Source: Xanthomarina sp. F2636L
GTDB lineage: Bacteria; Bacteroidota; Bacteroidia; Flavobacteriales; Flavobacteriaceae
Assembly: GCF_026410195.1 (NCBI RefSeq)
Contig: NZ_JAPMLM010000057.1
Span: forward strand, 1-64,000
Direction: 5' to 3'
DNA: 64,000 nt
Positions 1-9,035 of the stretch are shown in pieces; the first letter of the stretch is position 1, and every line of letters begins with the position of its first letter. Below the pieces are notes generated by a model. It did not search any database. It was given only the letters and a program-made list of their open reading frames with translations, and had not been told where the DNA came from. The translations under genes and the position numbers were made by a program.

Positions 1-504
1 ACCTTGATCATTGAGCAAACAGCAGCAACACCAGAATTTACGGTGACAGCAGCAGGAGATTACACGATTCATACTTTGGTAGCTGAAGTGACAGATAACA
101 CCGACCCTAACTATTTAGACTTAAGTGTTATTGTACCAGGAACCACTACAGGAGGCGATGTTTTAAATATCGTAACAAGCAATGGTTTATGTGCAGCTTT
201 AGATGTAGCAGGCGCACCAATCATGGTTGTAGAGAATTTAAGTATTGATGATAATGAATTGATTGATAGTTTAAAACTGTATCCAAATCCTGTGATAGAT
301 AATGTAACTTTAAGCAATTCTAAAAGTATAAATATCCAATCAATTAAATTGTTTGATATATCAGGAAGAGTTGTAAAGAGCATTAATGTTAATAGTAATT
401 CTTCACGTATAAATATTGATATTTCGGAACTTGCTAGTGGCTCATACTTTATGATACTTGATTTGGACATTACTCAATTTAAAAAGCAGTTAATTAAAAG
501 ATAG
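1..504 (+). CDS. T9SS type A sorting domain protein, C-terminal part (5' partial)
   Basis: The reading frame is open from the first base, so the true start lies left of the window. The last about 80 residues form a typical type IX secretion C-terminal sorting domain: a YPNPV motif near residue 96, an FDISGR strand, the S-SRINIDISELASGSYF segment and a basic end (KKQLIKR). This domain is cleaved after export and sends the protein to the cell surface or medium. The upstream part is Thr/Ala/Asp rich and could be a beta-sandwich domain, but its function cannot be told. A strong terminator follows at 535-566. Confidence 0.85.
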   Translation, partial: TLIIEQTAATPEFTVTAAGDYTIHTLVAEVTDNTDPNYLDLSVIVPGTTTGGDVLNIVTSNGLCAALDVAGAPIMVVENLSIDDNELIDSLKLYPNPVIDNVTLSNSKSINIQSIKLFDISGRVVKSINVNSNSSRINIDISELASGSYFMILDLDITQFKKQLIKR

Positions 505-534
505 ATAGAGTAATTAATTGTTAAAACTAAGAGA

Positions 535-566
535 AGCATCAACTTTATAGTTGGTGCTTTTTTTTT
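535..566 (+). terminator. Intrinsic terminator after the T9SS gene
   Basis: A 9-bp stem (AGCATCAAC with GTTGGTGCT, one G-T pair) with a 6-base loop is followed by a run of T. It sits 30 bases after the stop of the plus-strand T9SS gene. Confidence 0.85.
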
Positions 567-664
567 AATGTATTAAGATTTCTTTTATATTAAAAACCCT
601 TAGGGACTAATGGGGGTATTTACTAATATAATTACAAATATTCTTACACTTACCATCCTATTCT

Positions 665-2413
665 TTAAATAACTTTCTCTAAAAATCGCCCATATTTGGT
701 TGCTTTTCCATAACCATCAACAAACACATCCTTTTCAAAAATGGTCTTTCCAGCAACCATAACTCGTGAAACTACGCCGTCATTTCTATTTACTAATCTT
801 TCATGATTTCCAAATTCTTGAATCGTGCCCAGTTGGATCTCTTCGGTAACAGTGTGAAAGTTTTTTGGGTTTATTAGCACTAAATCGGCTACTTTCCCTT
901 TGGCTAAATGTCCACAATCTAATCCAAACCAATCTGCTTGTTCTTTTGTAAGTCGCCAAACACATTTTTCCATGGACATGATGGGTTGGCCTTTATCGAT
1001 AGACTCTTGAACGTTTTTTATCATTTTTAAAGGAAAATTATAAAAAGCCATATTGTTGAGGTGCGCTCCAGCATCCGAAAAACTAATCAGATTATATGGA
1101 AAGTTATAAAGTCTCTTGTATTTTTCTTTTCTATCATTAGCAATGGTCGTGGTCCATCTCATTTGTTTGTCGTATTGAATAATGGTATCTAAAAATAAAT
1201 CGACTGGATGTTGGTTTTTCTCTTCGGCTAATTCATAGAAATTTTTCCCTATCATACTTGCATCTGGGCAAGCTATAATAGTAGATTTACTTAAATCTTT
1301 ATGCCACACTTTTGGAGCAAATTTGTTCTTGATTTCTTTTTTAAAATTTGCTCTAAACTGTTCATCGTTTATAAGTTCATTTCTTGTATCTATTTCTTTA
1401 GCTAAGTGTCTTAGTGCTTCACCACTAGGGAATTCTTCGAACATAACAGAGTCTACGCCATCATAATATACCGTAAAAGGACAAGGTGGAGATTGCATTC
1501 TAAAATTGGCTTTTCCTAATACATTAATGGCTCTGCTGGCAAAAGCTAAGATGGGGTAAATATATCTATCTCCAATTAAATCCATCATGGCAATCATTGT
1601 GGTCTTTAGAGGTTTTCTAAAGAGCCCTGAACTAGCCAACATGTAGTTTAAAGCATTGAAACGCGTCACTAAATTTGGAGCACCTTGTAAAATAGCATCC
1701 CTTTTTCTTAAGATTTCGATAAGACTTTTTCGTTCTTTCCAAGAAGAGTAGAAGGACGGGGTTTTATGCGACCAATACCTGTCGCCATCCATTTTATCCC
1801 ACGGATTATCCATTGTCGACAAGCCTAAAAACCCTTCATCTAATGCTTCGTTAAGCATCAGATTCATAGATTGTTTTTCTTGTTTGGTAGCTTTTTCGGA
1901 ATGAGAAAGTGAGCGATCAATCCCCATTACTTTCATACGCATATCTGAATGCCCTACAAACGAAGCCACATTGATACCCAGGGGTAATTGGTTGATGTAA
2001 TTTTTCCACTCCTTAGGCGAATTCCAGGTTTTTACTTTTTGAAGTAAAGGTAGCATCACTTCTCTTGGTATAGCTTCGACTCTTGTAAAAGAGTCTGAAG
2101 TGTCTTCCGGTGTGTTGTAAATAGCCGATACAGAACAACTGCCTAGTATAATAGAAGTAACTCCATGCCTAGCAGACTCTTTAAGGCCTGGCGATGCCAA
2201 AATTTCAGCATCATAATGTGTGTGTGAATCAATAAAACCTGGCAAAATCCATTTGCCTTTTGCGTCAATAATTTGGGTGGTAGCATTTTGTGTTAAATCT
2301 ATTGACCCAATTTCTATGATTTCACCATTTTCATTTATTAATAGATCTTGTTGACTTGCTTTTTCATTTCTATTTCCAGAATAAAAGAGGCCGTTTTTTA
2401 TGAGTGTGTTCAT
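665..2413 (-). CDS. Amidohydrolase family protein, D-aminoacylase / N-acyl-D-amino-acid deacylase type
   Basis: The 582-residue protein belongs to the amidohydrolase superfamily, D-aminoacylase branch, whose members hydrolyse N-acyl-D-amino acids. Visible features are the N-terminal metal site GFIDSHTHYD (His64 and His66), a cysteine at about residue 93 in ILGSCS, which matches the metal-binding Cys known in D-aminoacylases, the GHSDMR segment, FSDAGAH near residue 450, and the C-terminal strand GKVADLVLINP typical of the small beta domain. No signal peptide is seen, so it should be cytoplasmic. It is a monocistronic gene facing leftward; the exact substrate cannot be read from sequence. Confidence 0.85.
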   Translation of the reverse strand: MNTLIKNGLFYSGNRNEKASQQDLLINENGEIIEIGSIDLTQNATTQIIDAKGKWILPGFIDSHTHYDAEILASPGLKESARHGVTSIILGSCSVSAIYNTPEDTSDSFTRVEAIPREVMLPLLQKVKTWNSPKEWKNYINQLPLGINVASFVGHSDMRMKVMGIDRSLSHSEKATKQEKQSMNLMLNEALDEGFLGLSTMDNPWDKMDGDRYWSHKTPSFYSSWKERKSLIEILRKRDAILQGAPNLVTRFNALNYMLASSGLFRKPLKTTMIAMMDLIGDRYIYPILAFASRAINVLGKANFRMQSPPCPFTVYYDGVDSVMFEEFPSGEALRHLAKEIDTRNELINDEQFRANFKKEIKNKFAPKVWHKDLSKSTIIACPDASMIGKNFYELAEEKNQHPVDLFLDTIIQYDKQMRWTTTIANDRKEKYKRLYNFPYNLISFSDAGAHLNNMAFYNFPLKMIKNVQESIDKGQPIMSMEKCVWRLTKEQADWFGLDCGHLAKGKVADLVLINPKNFHTVTEEIQLGTIQEFGNHERLVNRNDGVVSRVMVAGKTIFEKDVFVDGYGKATKYGRFLEKVI

Positions 2414-2845
2414 TTTTTTTCATTGATTATAACGACTTGATATGTAATCGTTGCAATGTTTTATATCTGATGATAAGCGAAGTTAGCATTTTTCAATCAT
2501 AAAAACTAAACGTATAGATAAGTATGTTTAAGGAGTATAATTACAAAAACCCTTGTGTTTATTTGATGATGTATGCTACAAAGAAAATTGTTGTATTCTA
2601 GTCTGTTTTAGGTGTTATTCCGAATTCCTTTGGGAGCTCTCCCAAAAAGTCCCATATATAAAAATTGCAATAAAGGCGTTCTCGAATAGTCCCTGAATAA
2701 ACCCCAGGTAAAACTACTTATAATAAGGTGTTTATCACAAAATGCGCTAAAAGTTGTAACAGGATGTTTTGATAAAATAATAGTTTATATTTTCTATAGT
2801 TATTACCCCTTAATCTATATAATATACTTTAATTGAATATAAAAA
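2414..2845. other. Gene-free stretch between amidohydrolase and recG
   Basis: No open frame with a convincing start was found on either strand. The only structure noted is an 18-base inverted repeat at 2629-2646 (TTTGGGAG, 2-base gap, CTCCCAAA) without a T run. The part next to 2413 should hold the promoter of the amidohydrolase and the part next to 2846 the end of recG transcription, but no clear signal was recognised. Confidence 0.5.
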
Positions 2846-4984
2846 TTAACTAATAAAATTCCAGATATTCTTATACTTTCCAAGCTGTTGATAGGTGTAT
2901 AAGATGGTCTTATTCTCTGGGGAAACTAACCTGGGGTCATTCTGAAGTACTTTTTTAGCGTAAAATCTCGCCGACTGTAAGATGTCTTTGTCTTTTAATA
3001 AATCGGCAATTTTAAGGTTTAAAACACCACTTTGTTGAGTTCCCATAATGTCTCCTGGACCACGAAGGTTTAAATCTACTTCGGCAATTTCAAAACCATC
3101 GTTGGTTCTGCACATGGTTTCAATGCGTTTCTTGCTGTCGTTGCTTAGTTTGTGGCTGGTCATTAAAATGCAATAGCTTTGTTCGGCACCACGTCCTACA
3201 CGACCACGTAATTGGTGCAATTGTGATAATCCAAAGCGTTCGGCACTTTCAATAATCATCACGGATGCATTTGGAACATTTACCCCAACCTCAATAACCG
3301 TTGTGGCAACCATGATGTTTGTTTCTCCTTTAATAAAACGCTGCATTTCAAATTCTTTGTCTGCTGGTTTCATTTGTCCGTGAACAATTGAAATTTGATA
3401 CTTAGGATGAGGGAAGTCTCTAACCACACTTTCATAACCATCCATTAAATCTTTATAATCCATTTTCTCACTTTCTTGAATTAAGGGATAAACAATATAA
3501 ATTTGTCGGCCCTTTTCAATTTCATCTCTTATAAATCTGAAAACTTTCAGTCGGTTTTTATCATATCGATGAACCGTTTTTATGGCTTGTCTTCCAGGTG
3601 GTAATTCGTCGATGACTGAGATGTCCAAATCTCCATAAACAGACATGGCTAAGGTACGTGGAATTGGAGTTGCAGTCATTACTAAAATATGTGGTGGAGT
3701 AGCTGAAGTTTTAGGTTCATTCTGGTCAGATTGAGAAGGGCCTTTATGCCACAATTTACTTCTTTGTTCGACACCAAAACGGTGTTGCTCATCTATTATT
3801 GCGAGTCCTAAATTCTTGAATTTAACCTTATCTTCAAGCAAAGCATGTGTGCCAATTAAGATGTCTAATTCGCCGTTTTCAAGAGATTTGTGAATTTCTT
3901 TTCTTTCTGAAGTATTACTTGAACCTGTAAGAAGTTTTATACTGATATTTAATTTGTTAGCTAGTTCTTGTAATCCATTATAGTGTTGGACTGACAAAAT
4001 TTCAGTCGGAGCCATCAAGCAAGCTTGAAAACCGTTATCAAGTGCCATGAGCATTGACATGAAGGCTACTATGGTTTTTCCGGAACCCACATCTCCTTGT
4101 AGAAGACGATTCATTTGTGCATTACTGCCTAAATCTTGCCTAATTTCTTTTAAAACACGTTTTTGTGCATGGGTTAGTTCGAAGGGTAAATGGTCTTTAT
4201 AGAACGTGTTGAAATATGTTCCAACTTGTGTAAAAGGCAAGCCTTTAATTTTCGATTTATGGATTAAATTTTTCAGAATTAATTGCAGTTGAATGTAGAA
4301 TAATTCTTCAAATTTTAATCGGAATTGCGCTCGTGATAATTGCTCTTGATTTTTCGGAAAATGGATGTTAAAAACAGCTTCAGATTTAGATATTAATTTG
4401 AGTTCTACAAGTATATTTTCGGAAAGGGATTCTACAAATCGTCCCTTGGTTTCTAGAAACAATTGTTGCATGATTTTATTAATTACCCGATTGGTAATTC
4501 CCATGTTCGACAACTTCTCGGTAGATGGATAAATGGGTTGCATGGCAGAGCGTAAATTCTTTTCATGTTCTTCCATAAGCTCCATATCTGGATGTGGCAT
4601 ACTAAAAACACCATTAAACCAGTTGACTTTGCCAAAAATAACGTAAGGTTTTTTAAGCTTTAGGCTTTCTCTAATCCATTTTTGCCCTCGAAACCAAACC
4701 AATTCCATGATTCCAGTGTCATCTTTGAAGGTTGCAACCAAACGTTTTCCACGTTTTTGAGTCACTTCTTTTATACTAATAATTTCGCCAATCACCTGCA
4801 CTTCAGCATTGTTGCGTTGTAGTTGGTTGATTTTATAATATTGGGTTCTGTCTAAGTATCTGTTTGGGAATAAATTAATTAAATCTTGATAGGTGTGAAT
4901 GCCCAATTCCTTCCTGAGTAAATCAGCTCGATTAGGGCCGACACCTTTTAAATAATCTATGGGAGTTTGTAAATTAATAGACAT
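2846..4984 (-). CDS. recG: ATP-dependent DNA helicase RecG
   Basis: The 712-residue length and full motif set fit RecG, the helicase that reverses stalled replication forks and moves Holliday junctions. The N-terminal wedge/OB region begins with a helix-hairpin segment (LKGVGPNRAD). The helicase part shows Walker A GDVGSGKT at residues 297-304, the RecG-type box II DEQH in IIDEQHRFG near residue 400, TATPIPRTLA, and the box VI region QLRGRVGRG. The start ATG at 4984 matches the family N-terminus. It diverges from the M1 peptidase gene at 5066 with an 81-base shared promoter region. Confidence 0.97.
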   Translation of the reverse strand: MSINLQTPIDYLKGVGPNRADLLRKELGIHTYQDLINLFPNRYLDRTQYYKINQLQRNNAEVQVIGEIISIKEVTQKRGKRLVATFKDDTGIMELVWFRGQKWIRESLKLKKPYVIFGKVNWFNGVFSMPHPDMELMEEHEKNLRSAMQPIYPSTEKLSNMGITNRVINKIMQQLFLETKGRFVESLSENILVELKLISKSEAVFNIHFPKNQEQLSRAQFRLKFEELFYIQLQLILKNLIHKSKIKGLPFTQVGTYFNTFYKDHLPFELTHAQKRVLKEIRQDLGSNAQMNRLLQGDVGSGKTIVAFMSMLMALDNGFQACLMAPTEILSVQHYNGLQELANKLNISIKLLTGSSNTSERKEIHKSLENGELDILIGTHALLEDKVKFKNLGLAIIDEQHRFGVEQRSKLWHKGPSQSDQNEPKTSATPPHILVMTATPIPRTLAMSVYGDLDISVIDELPPGRQAIKTVHRYDKNRLKVFRFIRDEIEKGRQIYIVYPLIQESEKMDYKDLMDGYESVVRDFPHPKYQISIVHGQMKPADKEFEMQRFIKGETNIMVATTVIEVGVNVPNASVMIIESAERFGLSQLHQLRGRVGRGAEQSYCILMTSHKLSNDSKKRIETMCRTNDGFEIAEVDLNLRGPGDIMGTQQSGVLNLKIADLLKDKDILQSARFYAKKVLQNDPRLVSPENKTILYTYQQLGKYKNIWNFIS

Positions 4985-5065
4985 AACACGAATATAAACC
5001 TTAATCTCGAAACTATAAACTTCAAAATTTATGTATTTTAGTCAAGCAGTTGAAACCGTAAATCT

Positions 5066-7066
5066 ATGAAATATCTTCTTGTATCCATTTTTTTGTTTTT
5101 TGTGGCAACTTCTTATTCACAACAACTTGAAAATGTTGATTTTACTCATGCTGATGTTCGTTTGAGCTTTGATTTGGATTCGTTTAAAGTCCATGGCCTG
5201 ATAAATTATCAATTTAAAATATTGAAAGATGTAGATTCTGTTTATCTGGATGCAATAGCCATGAATTTTGATGATGTATTGTTAAATGGTAAAAAAGTAA
5301 CTTTTAGAAATGATGGTAAAAACCTTATTATTTATTCTCAATTTAACGCAATCCAAAACTATCTGTTAAGTTTTAAATATGAAGCAGAACCTAAAAAGGC
5401 GCTTTACTTTGTTGGGTGGGAGAATGAAGCCCCAAACCAAATTTGGACTCAAGGTCAGGGAAAATACACGAGTAATTGGTTGCCTAGTTTAGATGATACC
5501 AATGATAAAATTGAGTTCGATTTATCTATTAATTTTAATAGTGATTATGAAGTTGTTGCAAATGGAGTCCTTGTAGATAAAGAGGTTAATGCTGAAAACA
5601 CGATCTGGAAATTCGATATGAAAGAACCTATGTCTAGTTACTTACTCGCTTTAGTTGTTGGAAAATATAATGTTCACAAGGAAACCTCAAAAAGTGGCAT
5701 TCCTTTAGAAATGTATTATTATCCTGAAGATTCTTTGAAGATGGAACCAACCTATCGTTACAGCAAACAGATGTTCGATTTTCTGGAAGATGAGATTGGT
5801 ATGTTATATCCATGGCAAAATTACAAGCAGATTCCAGTTCATGATTTTCTATATGCAGGAATGGAAAATACGAGTGCAACTATTTTTTCTGATGGGTTTG
5901 TAGTTGATTCCATTGGGTTTGTAGATAAAAATTACGTGAATGTGAATGCACACGAACTAGCCCATCAATGGTTTGGAGATTATGTTACTGCAAAAAGTAG
6001 CGAACACCATTGGTTGCAGGAAGGTTTTGCTACTTATTATGCACTTTTAGCAGAAAAAGATGTTTTTGGAAAAAACTATTATTACTGGAGGTTGTATGAA
6101 TATGCTCAGGAATTGATGGATCAAAATAGGTCTGGAACAAGCACCTCTTTACTAAATCCAAAATCTAGCAGTACCACTTTCTATAAACGAGGCGCTTGGG
6201 CGTTGCATGCTTTAAGAGAGGAAGTAGGAGATGAAGCCTTTACGCACGCTGTTAAAAACTATTTGAAAGCTCATCCATTTGCAATTGTAGAAACAACAGA
6301 TTTTATTTCTGAAGTAGAAAAAACTAGTGGAAAAGATTTAACGCAATTTGTTGACATATGGTTAGTGCAAATAGGGTTTCCGTTTGAAAAAGCAACTGAA
6401 ATTTTGATGCAATCGGCTTTTATTCAAGAGTATGACATGGTAGACTGTGAATTAATGACTTCTAAATGCGATTATTATTTAACCGCTCCAATTTCAGATC
6501 AAGCTAAGCAAAAGGTTATTTCTCAGATGCCTAATAAAATTACCTCAAAAGTGTTTGAGGGTTCTTTAAAAACAAGGCAAGCCATTGCTCAGCATGTCGA
6601 TAAAATTCCTTTAAACCTCAAAAAAGATTATGAATCCTTGTTAAAAGATCAGTCTTATTTGACTATTGAGTCAGCCTTATTTCATTTATGGATAAACTTT
6701 CCTGAAGATAGAGAGGTTTATTTAAATGAAACTAAAGATATCATTGGGCTAAGTGATAAAAATGTGAGACAACTTTGGTTGGCTCTTGCTATATCTACAC
6801 CTTCGTATCAACCAGAAGTTAAAATGGATTTTTTAAATGAATTAGTCGGTTATTCCAATCCAAAATATGGTTTTGAGGTTAGGTTGATGGCGTTTAATTA
6901 TTTGAGCTCTTTAAGTATCTTTAATGATAGTGTGTTATCTAACCTTGTAGAGGCATCAAATCATTACAACTGGCGTTTTAAAAAATATGCCAAAAACATG
7001 TTGGAGGTCTTATCTGATAATCCGGACTATCAAGAAGTTATTTTAAAATTGCAAAATTCTAATTAA
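5066..7066 (+). CDS. M1 family aminopeptidase, exported
   Basis: A signal peptide (about residues 1-18, ending SYSQQ) precedes an aminopeptidase-N fold. The GMEN motif (substrate-binding GxMEN) is at 265-268, the zinc motif HELAH at 296-300 and the third ligand Glu at 319 in LQEGFATYY. All catalytic residues are present, so it should be an active zinc aminopeptidase working in the periplasm or at the outer surface. Residues beyond about 430 form the helical C-terminal part. The stop codon touches the ATG of the patatin gene (no gap), so the two are almost certainly translated from one mRNA. Confidence 0.93.
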   Translation: MKYLLVSIFLFFVATSYSQQLENVDFTHADVRLSFDLDSFKVHGLINYQFKILKDVDSVYLDAIAMNFDDVLLNGKKVTFRNDGKNLIIYSQFNAIQNYLLSFKYEAEPKKALYFVGWENEAPNQIWTQGQGKYTSNWLPSLDDTNDKIEFDLSINFNSDYEVVANGVLVDKEVNAENTIWKFDMKEPMSSYLLALVVGKYNVHKETSKSGIPLEMYYYPEDSLKMEPTYRYSKQMFDFLEDEIGMLYPWQNYKQIPVHDFLYAGMENTSATIFSDGFVVDSIGFVDKNYVNVNAHELAHQWFGDYVTAKSSEHHWLQEGFATYYALLAEKDVFGKNYYYWRLYEYAQELMDQNRSGTSTSLLNPKSSSTTFYKRGAWALHALREEVGDEAFTHAVKNYLKAHPFAIVETTDFISEVEKTSGKDLTQFVDIWLVQIGFPFEKATEILMQSAFIQEYDMVDCELMTSKCDYYLTAPISDQAKQKVISQMPNKITSKVFEGSLKTRQAIAQHVDKIPLNLKKDYESLLKDQSYLTIESALFHLWINFPEDREVYLNETKDIIGLSDKNVRQLWLALAISTPSYQPEVKMDFLNELVGYSNPKYGFEVRLMAFNYLSSLSIFNDSVLSNLVEASNHYNWRFKKYAKNMLEVLSDNPDYQEVILKLQNSN

Positions 7067-7975
7067 ATGAGAGCATTAGTAATTTCTGGAGGAGGAAGCA
7101 AGGGGGCATTTGCAGGAGGTGTGGCGCAATATCTTATTGAAAATAAGAAACTTCATTACGATTTGTTTTTAGGAACTTCAACAGGAAGTTTGTTAGTATC
7201 TCATTTGGCTTTAAATCAAGTAGATAAAATAAAAGAGATTTATACCAATGTTAATCAGCAAGCTATCTTTAGTGTTTGTCCCTTTATGATTAAGAGAAAA
7301 AAGGGAATGGAGACTATTAAAATCAATCATTTCAATGTTTTAAGAAACTTGTTGAGAGGAAGTAAAACTTTTGGAGAAAGTTATAATCTGAGAAAATTGA
7401 TTAAAAAAACCATAAGTCAGGAAGAGTTTACAGAGTTAAAAGTGTCTCAAAAGGACATTGTGATAACAGTCTCAAACTTATCACTCAATCAAGTAGAGTA
7501 TAAATCCATAAAAGACTTTGATTACGATGAGTTTTGCGAATGGATTTGGATTTCATGTAATTACACGCCATTCATGTCACTAGTTCAAAAAAATGGTTGC
7601 GAATATGCCGATGGAGGTCTGGGGTCCATGGTTCCAATAGAGGAAGCTATTAAACGCGGGGCGACACATGTGGATGCGATTATTTTACAAACCGAAATCA
7701 CACAACTTAATAGAATGCCTTCTTTAAACGCCTTTTCTTTATTGACAAATATGTTCGCCTTTATGTTGGATAGAATTGAGAGTCAGAATATTAGAATTGG
7801 AAAATTTGTGGCAACAAATCAAGATGCAATTATCAATTTTTATTATACACCAACCGTGCTTACTACCAATTCGTTAGTGTTTAATAAAGAAAAAATGAAT
7901 TTATGGTGGCAAAGTGGCTTTAATTTTGCTAAATTCAAAAACCAATCTATTAGTCCATTAGAATCCGAGAAATAG
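7067..7975 (+). CDS. Patatin-like phospholipase family protein
   Basis: The 302-residue protein has the complete patatin signature: the oxyanion-hole loop GGGSKG (residues 8-13), the nucleophile elbow GTSTG with Ser38, and the catalytic Asp182 in ADGG. Patatins are Ser-Asp dyad acyl hydrolases acting on phospholipids or other lipids. There is no signal peptide, so it should be cytoplasmic or bound to the inner membrane. It starts on the base after the stop of the M1 peptidase gene, which implies translational coupling; whether the two act on a common substrate is not evident. Confidence 0.92.
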   Translation: MRALVISGGGSKGAFAGGVAQYLIENKKLHYDLFLGTSTGSLLVSHLALNQVDKIKEIYTNVNQQAIFSVCPFMIKRKKGMETIKINHFNVLRNLLRGSKTFGESYNLRKLIKKTISQEEFTELKVSQKDIVITVSNLSLNQVEYKSIKDFDYDEFCEWIWISCNYTPFMSLVQKNGCEYADGGLGSMVPIEEAIKRGATHVDAIILQTEITQLNRMPSLNAFSLLTNMFAFMLDRIESQNIRIGKFVATNQDAIINFYYTPTVLTTNSLVFNKEKMNLWWQSGFNFAKFKNQSISPLESEK

Positions 7976-8033
7976 TTGTAATGTACTGTAGAATTATTCC
8001 TTTTAAAGAAAATTAAGACAACATTTTTAGGTT

Positions 8034-8555
8034 TTACCACATATCGCTTACCTCTTGTTTAATAAAAGATAGTGCAGCATCGCTAGGGGCTCTTTTTTCC
8101 ATCATTTCAGTTAAAATAACTTCTCTGAGTTTGTTGGAAGTATCTGTTTTTTCTAATAGGCTCGCTTTTCTTATAAGTTGAATTGTAGCGTTTTTTGCAG
8201 CTGTTATAATGTTCCAGCAATCATCGCTTAAATAAATTTGTTGCGATAGATTATGATCAAATTCTTGTTCAATTGCCGCTATAATTAAAGCCTCATAATC
8301 TTCTTTATTCGAAGAGTTTGGACTTATTCTTATAAGTAATTTAGAAGGCGTAATTCGTTCTAAAAATAAGGCCATACGCTCGTAAGCTTGTAAACGTAAT
8401 GGCATGGTATTTACTTGCATGTCTTTATGTAGTAAAAAGCGTCTTCTGCCATCTTCATTCTTAGTGTGTTCTTTAAAAAAATAATAAGCTATTAAACCAG
8501 TAATTAAAGTGGGAATAGCAAACATGAATAAGTCAATAATTCTATCAGAGTCCAT
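8034..8555 (-). CDS. Small membrane-anchored protein of unknown function
   Basis: I do not recognise a named family in this 173-residue protein. It has one N-terminal membrane helix (about residues 8-26, LFMFAIPTLITGLIAYYFF) followed by a charged, mostly helical soluble part rich in Arg and Glu, with a short EDGRRRFLL stretch just after the membrane. The topology suggests an anchored cytoplasmic domain. It faces the patatin gene tail to tail with a 58-base gap. The ATG at 8555 is the only reasonable start because it places the membrane helix at the N-terminus. Confidence 0.8.
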   Translation of the reverse strand: MDSDRIIDLFMFAIPTLITGLIAYYFFKEHTKNEDGRRRFLLHKDMQVNTMPLRLQAYERMALFLERITPSKLLIRISPNSSNKEDYEALIIAAIEQEFDHNLSQQIYLSDDCWNIITAAKNATIQLIRKASLLEKTDTSNKLREVILTEMMEKRAPSDAALSFIKQEVSDMW

Positions 8556-8744
8556 AAGTAGTTTGAATTATTTAGAGTTGTGTTTTTATTAGTACAAACA
8601 TAAGTTTTTTTTATAATAGGACAAATTATCAGGTCATAGAATGAAAGTATGTTTTCGTTAGACCAAAACTCCTATTCCTTATATGTAAACATGTAGTCAA
8701 AATATTACGTACTATTTTGCATACGCTATTAGTCAGAAAACTTA

Positions 8745-8790
8745 AAATCGTCAGTAGGGAGGGACTTATTAATTTGCTGGCGATTTTTTT
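8745..8790 (+). terminator. Terminator-like hairpin directly upstream of a start codon
   Basis: A 10-bp stem (AAATCGTCAG at 8745-8754 with CTGGCGATTT at 8777-8786, one G-T pair) runs into a T tract ending at 8790. No plus-strand gene ends just upstream, and the next ATG is only 12 bases downstream at 8803. It is either an attenuator-like leader structure of the following operon or the leftover terminator of a lost gene. Confidence 0.6.
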
Positions 8791-8802
8791 AACCTACTTA
8801 TT

Positions 8803-9030
8803 ATGAAAATAAAATTACTTTTTCTTGCATTAATTTGCAATCTATGTCTTGTTAAGGCTCAAAATATTAATATTCCTAATTTTGATTTTGCAACCAATTT
8901 AAATGGATGGACGTTAACTGGGAATAACGTGAGTATGTCTAATTCCAATGGAAATTTTCCAATGTGGTTTATATTTTTACAAGTAGAAACTACACAAGGT
9001 ATTTCAACCAAAAAAATAGTTAAACAATAG
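8803..9030 (+). pseudogene. Collapsed T9SS-secreted protein: signal peptide joined to sorting-domain tail
   Basis: The 75-residue frame starts with a normal signal peptide (about 1-19, ending LVKAQ) and the beginning of a secreted domain (NIPNFDFATNLNGWTLTG, like carbohydrate-binding modules). It then jumps, near residue 56, into LQVETTQGISTKKIVKQ, which is the very end of a T9SS type A sorting domain. The rest of both domains is missing. This is best read as an internal deletion that removed most of a secreted protein gene. The frame is still open, so a short product may be made. The Lgt-like gene starts 5 bases after its stop. Confidence 0.65.
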
Positions 9031-9035
9031 GTTTT

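Noticed and set aside
111-470. Antisense open frames (for example here and at 5634-5879, 14566-14892, 18958-19236)
   Set aside because: They mirror real genes in other frames and have no start signals or recognisable domains.
2629-2646. Inverted repeat as terminator of recG
   Set aside because: No T run follows on either strand and the stem is about 200 bases away from recG's stop.
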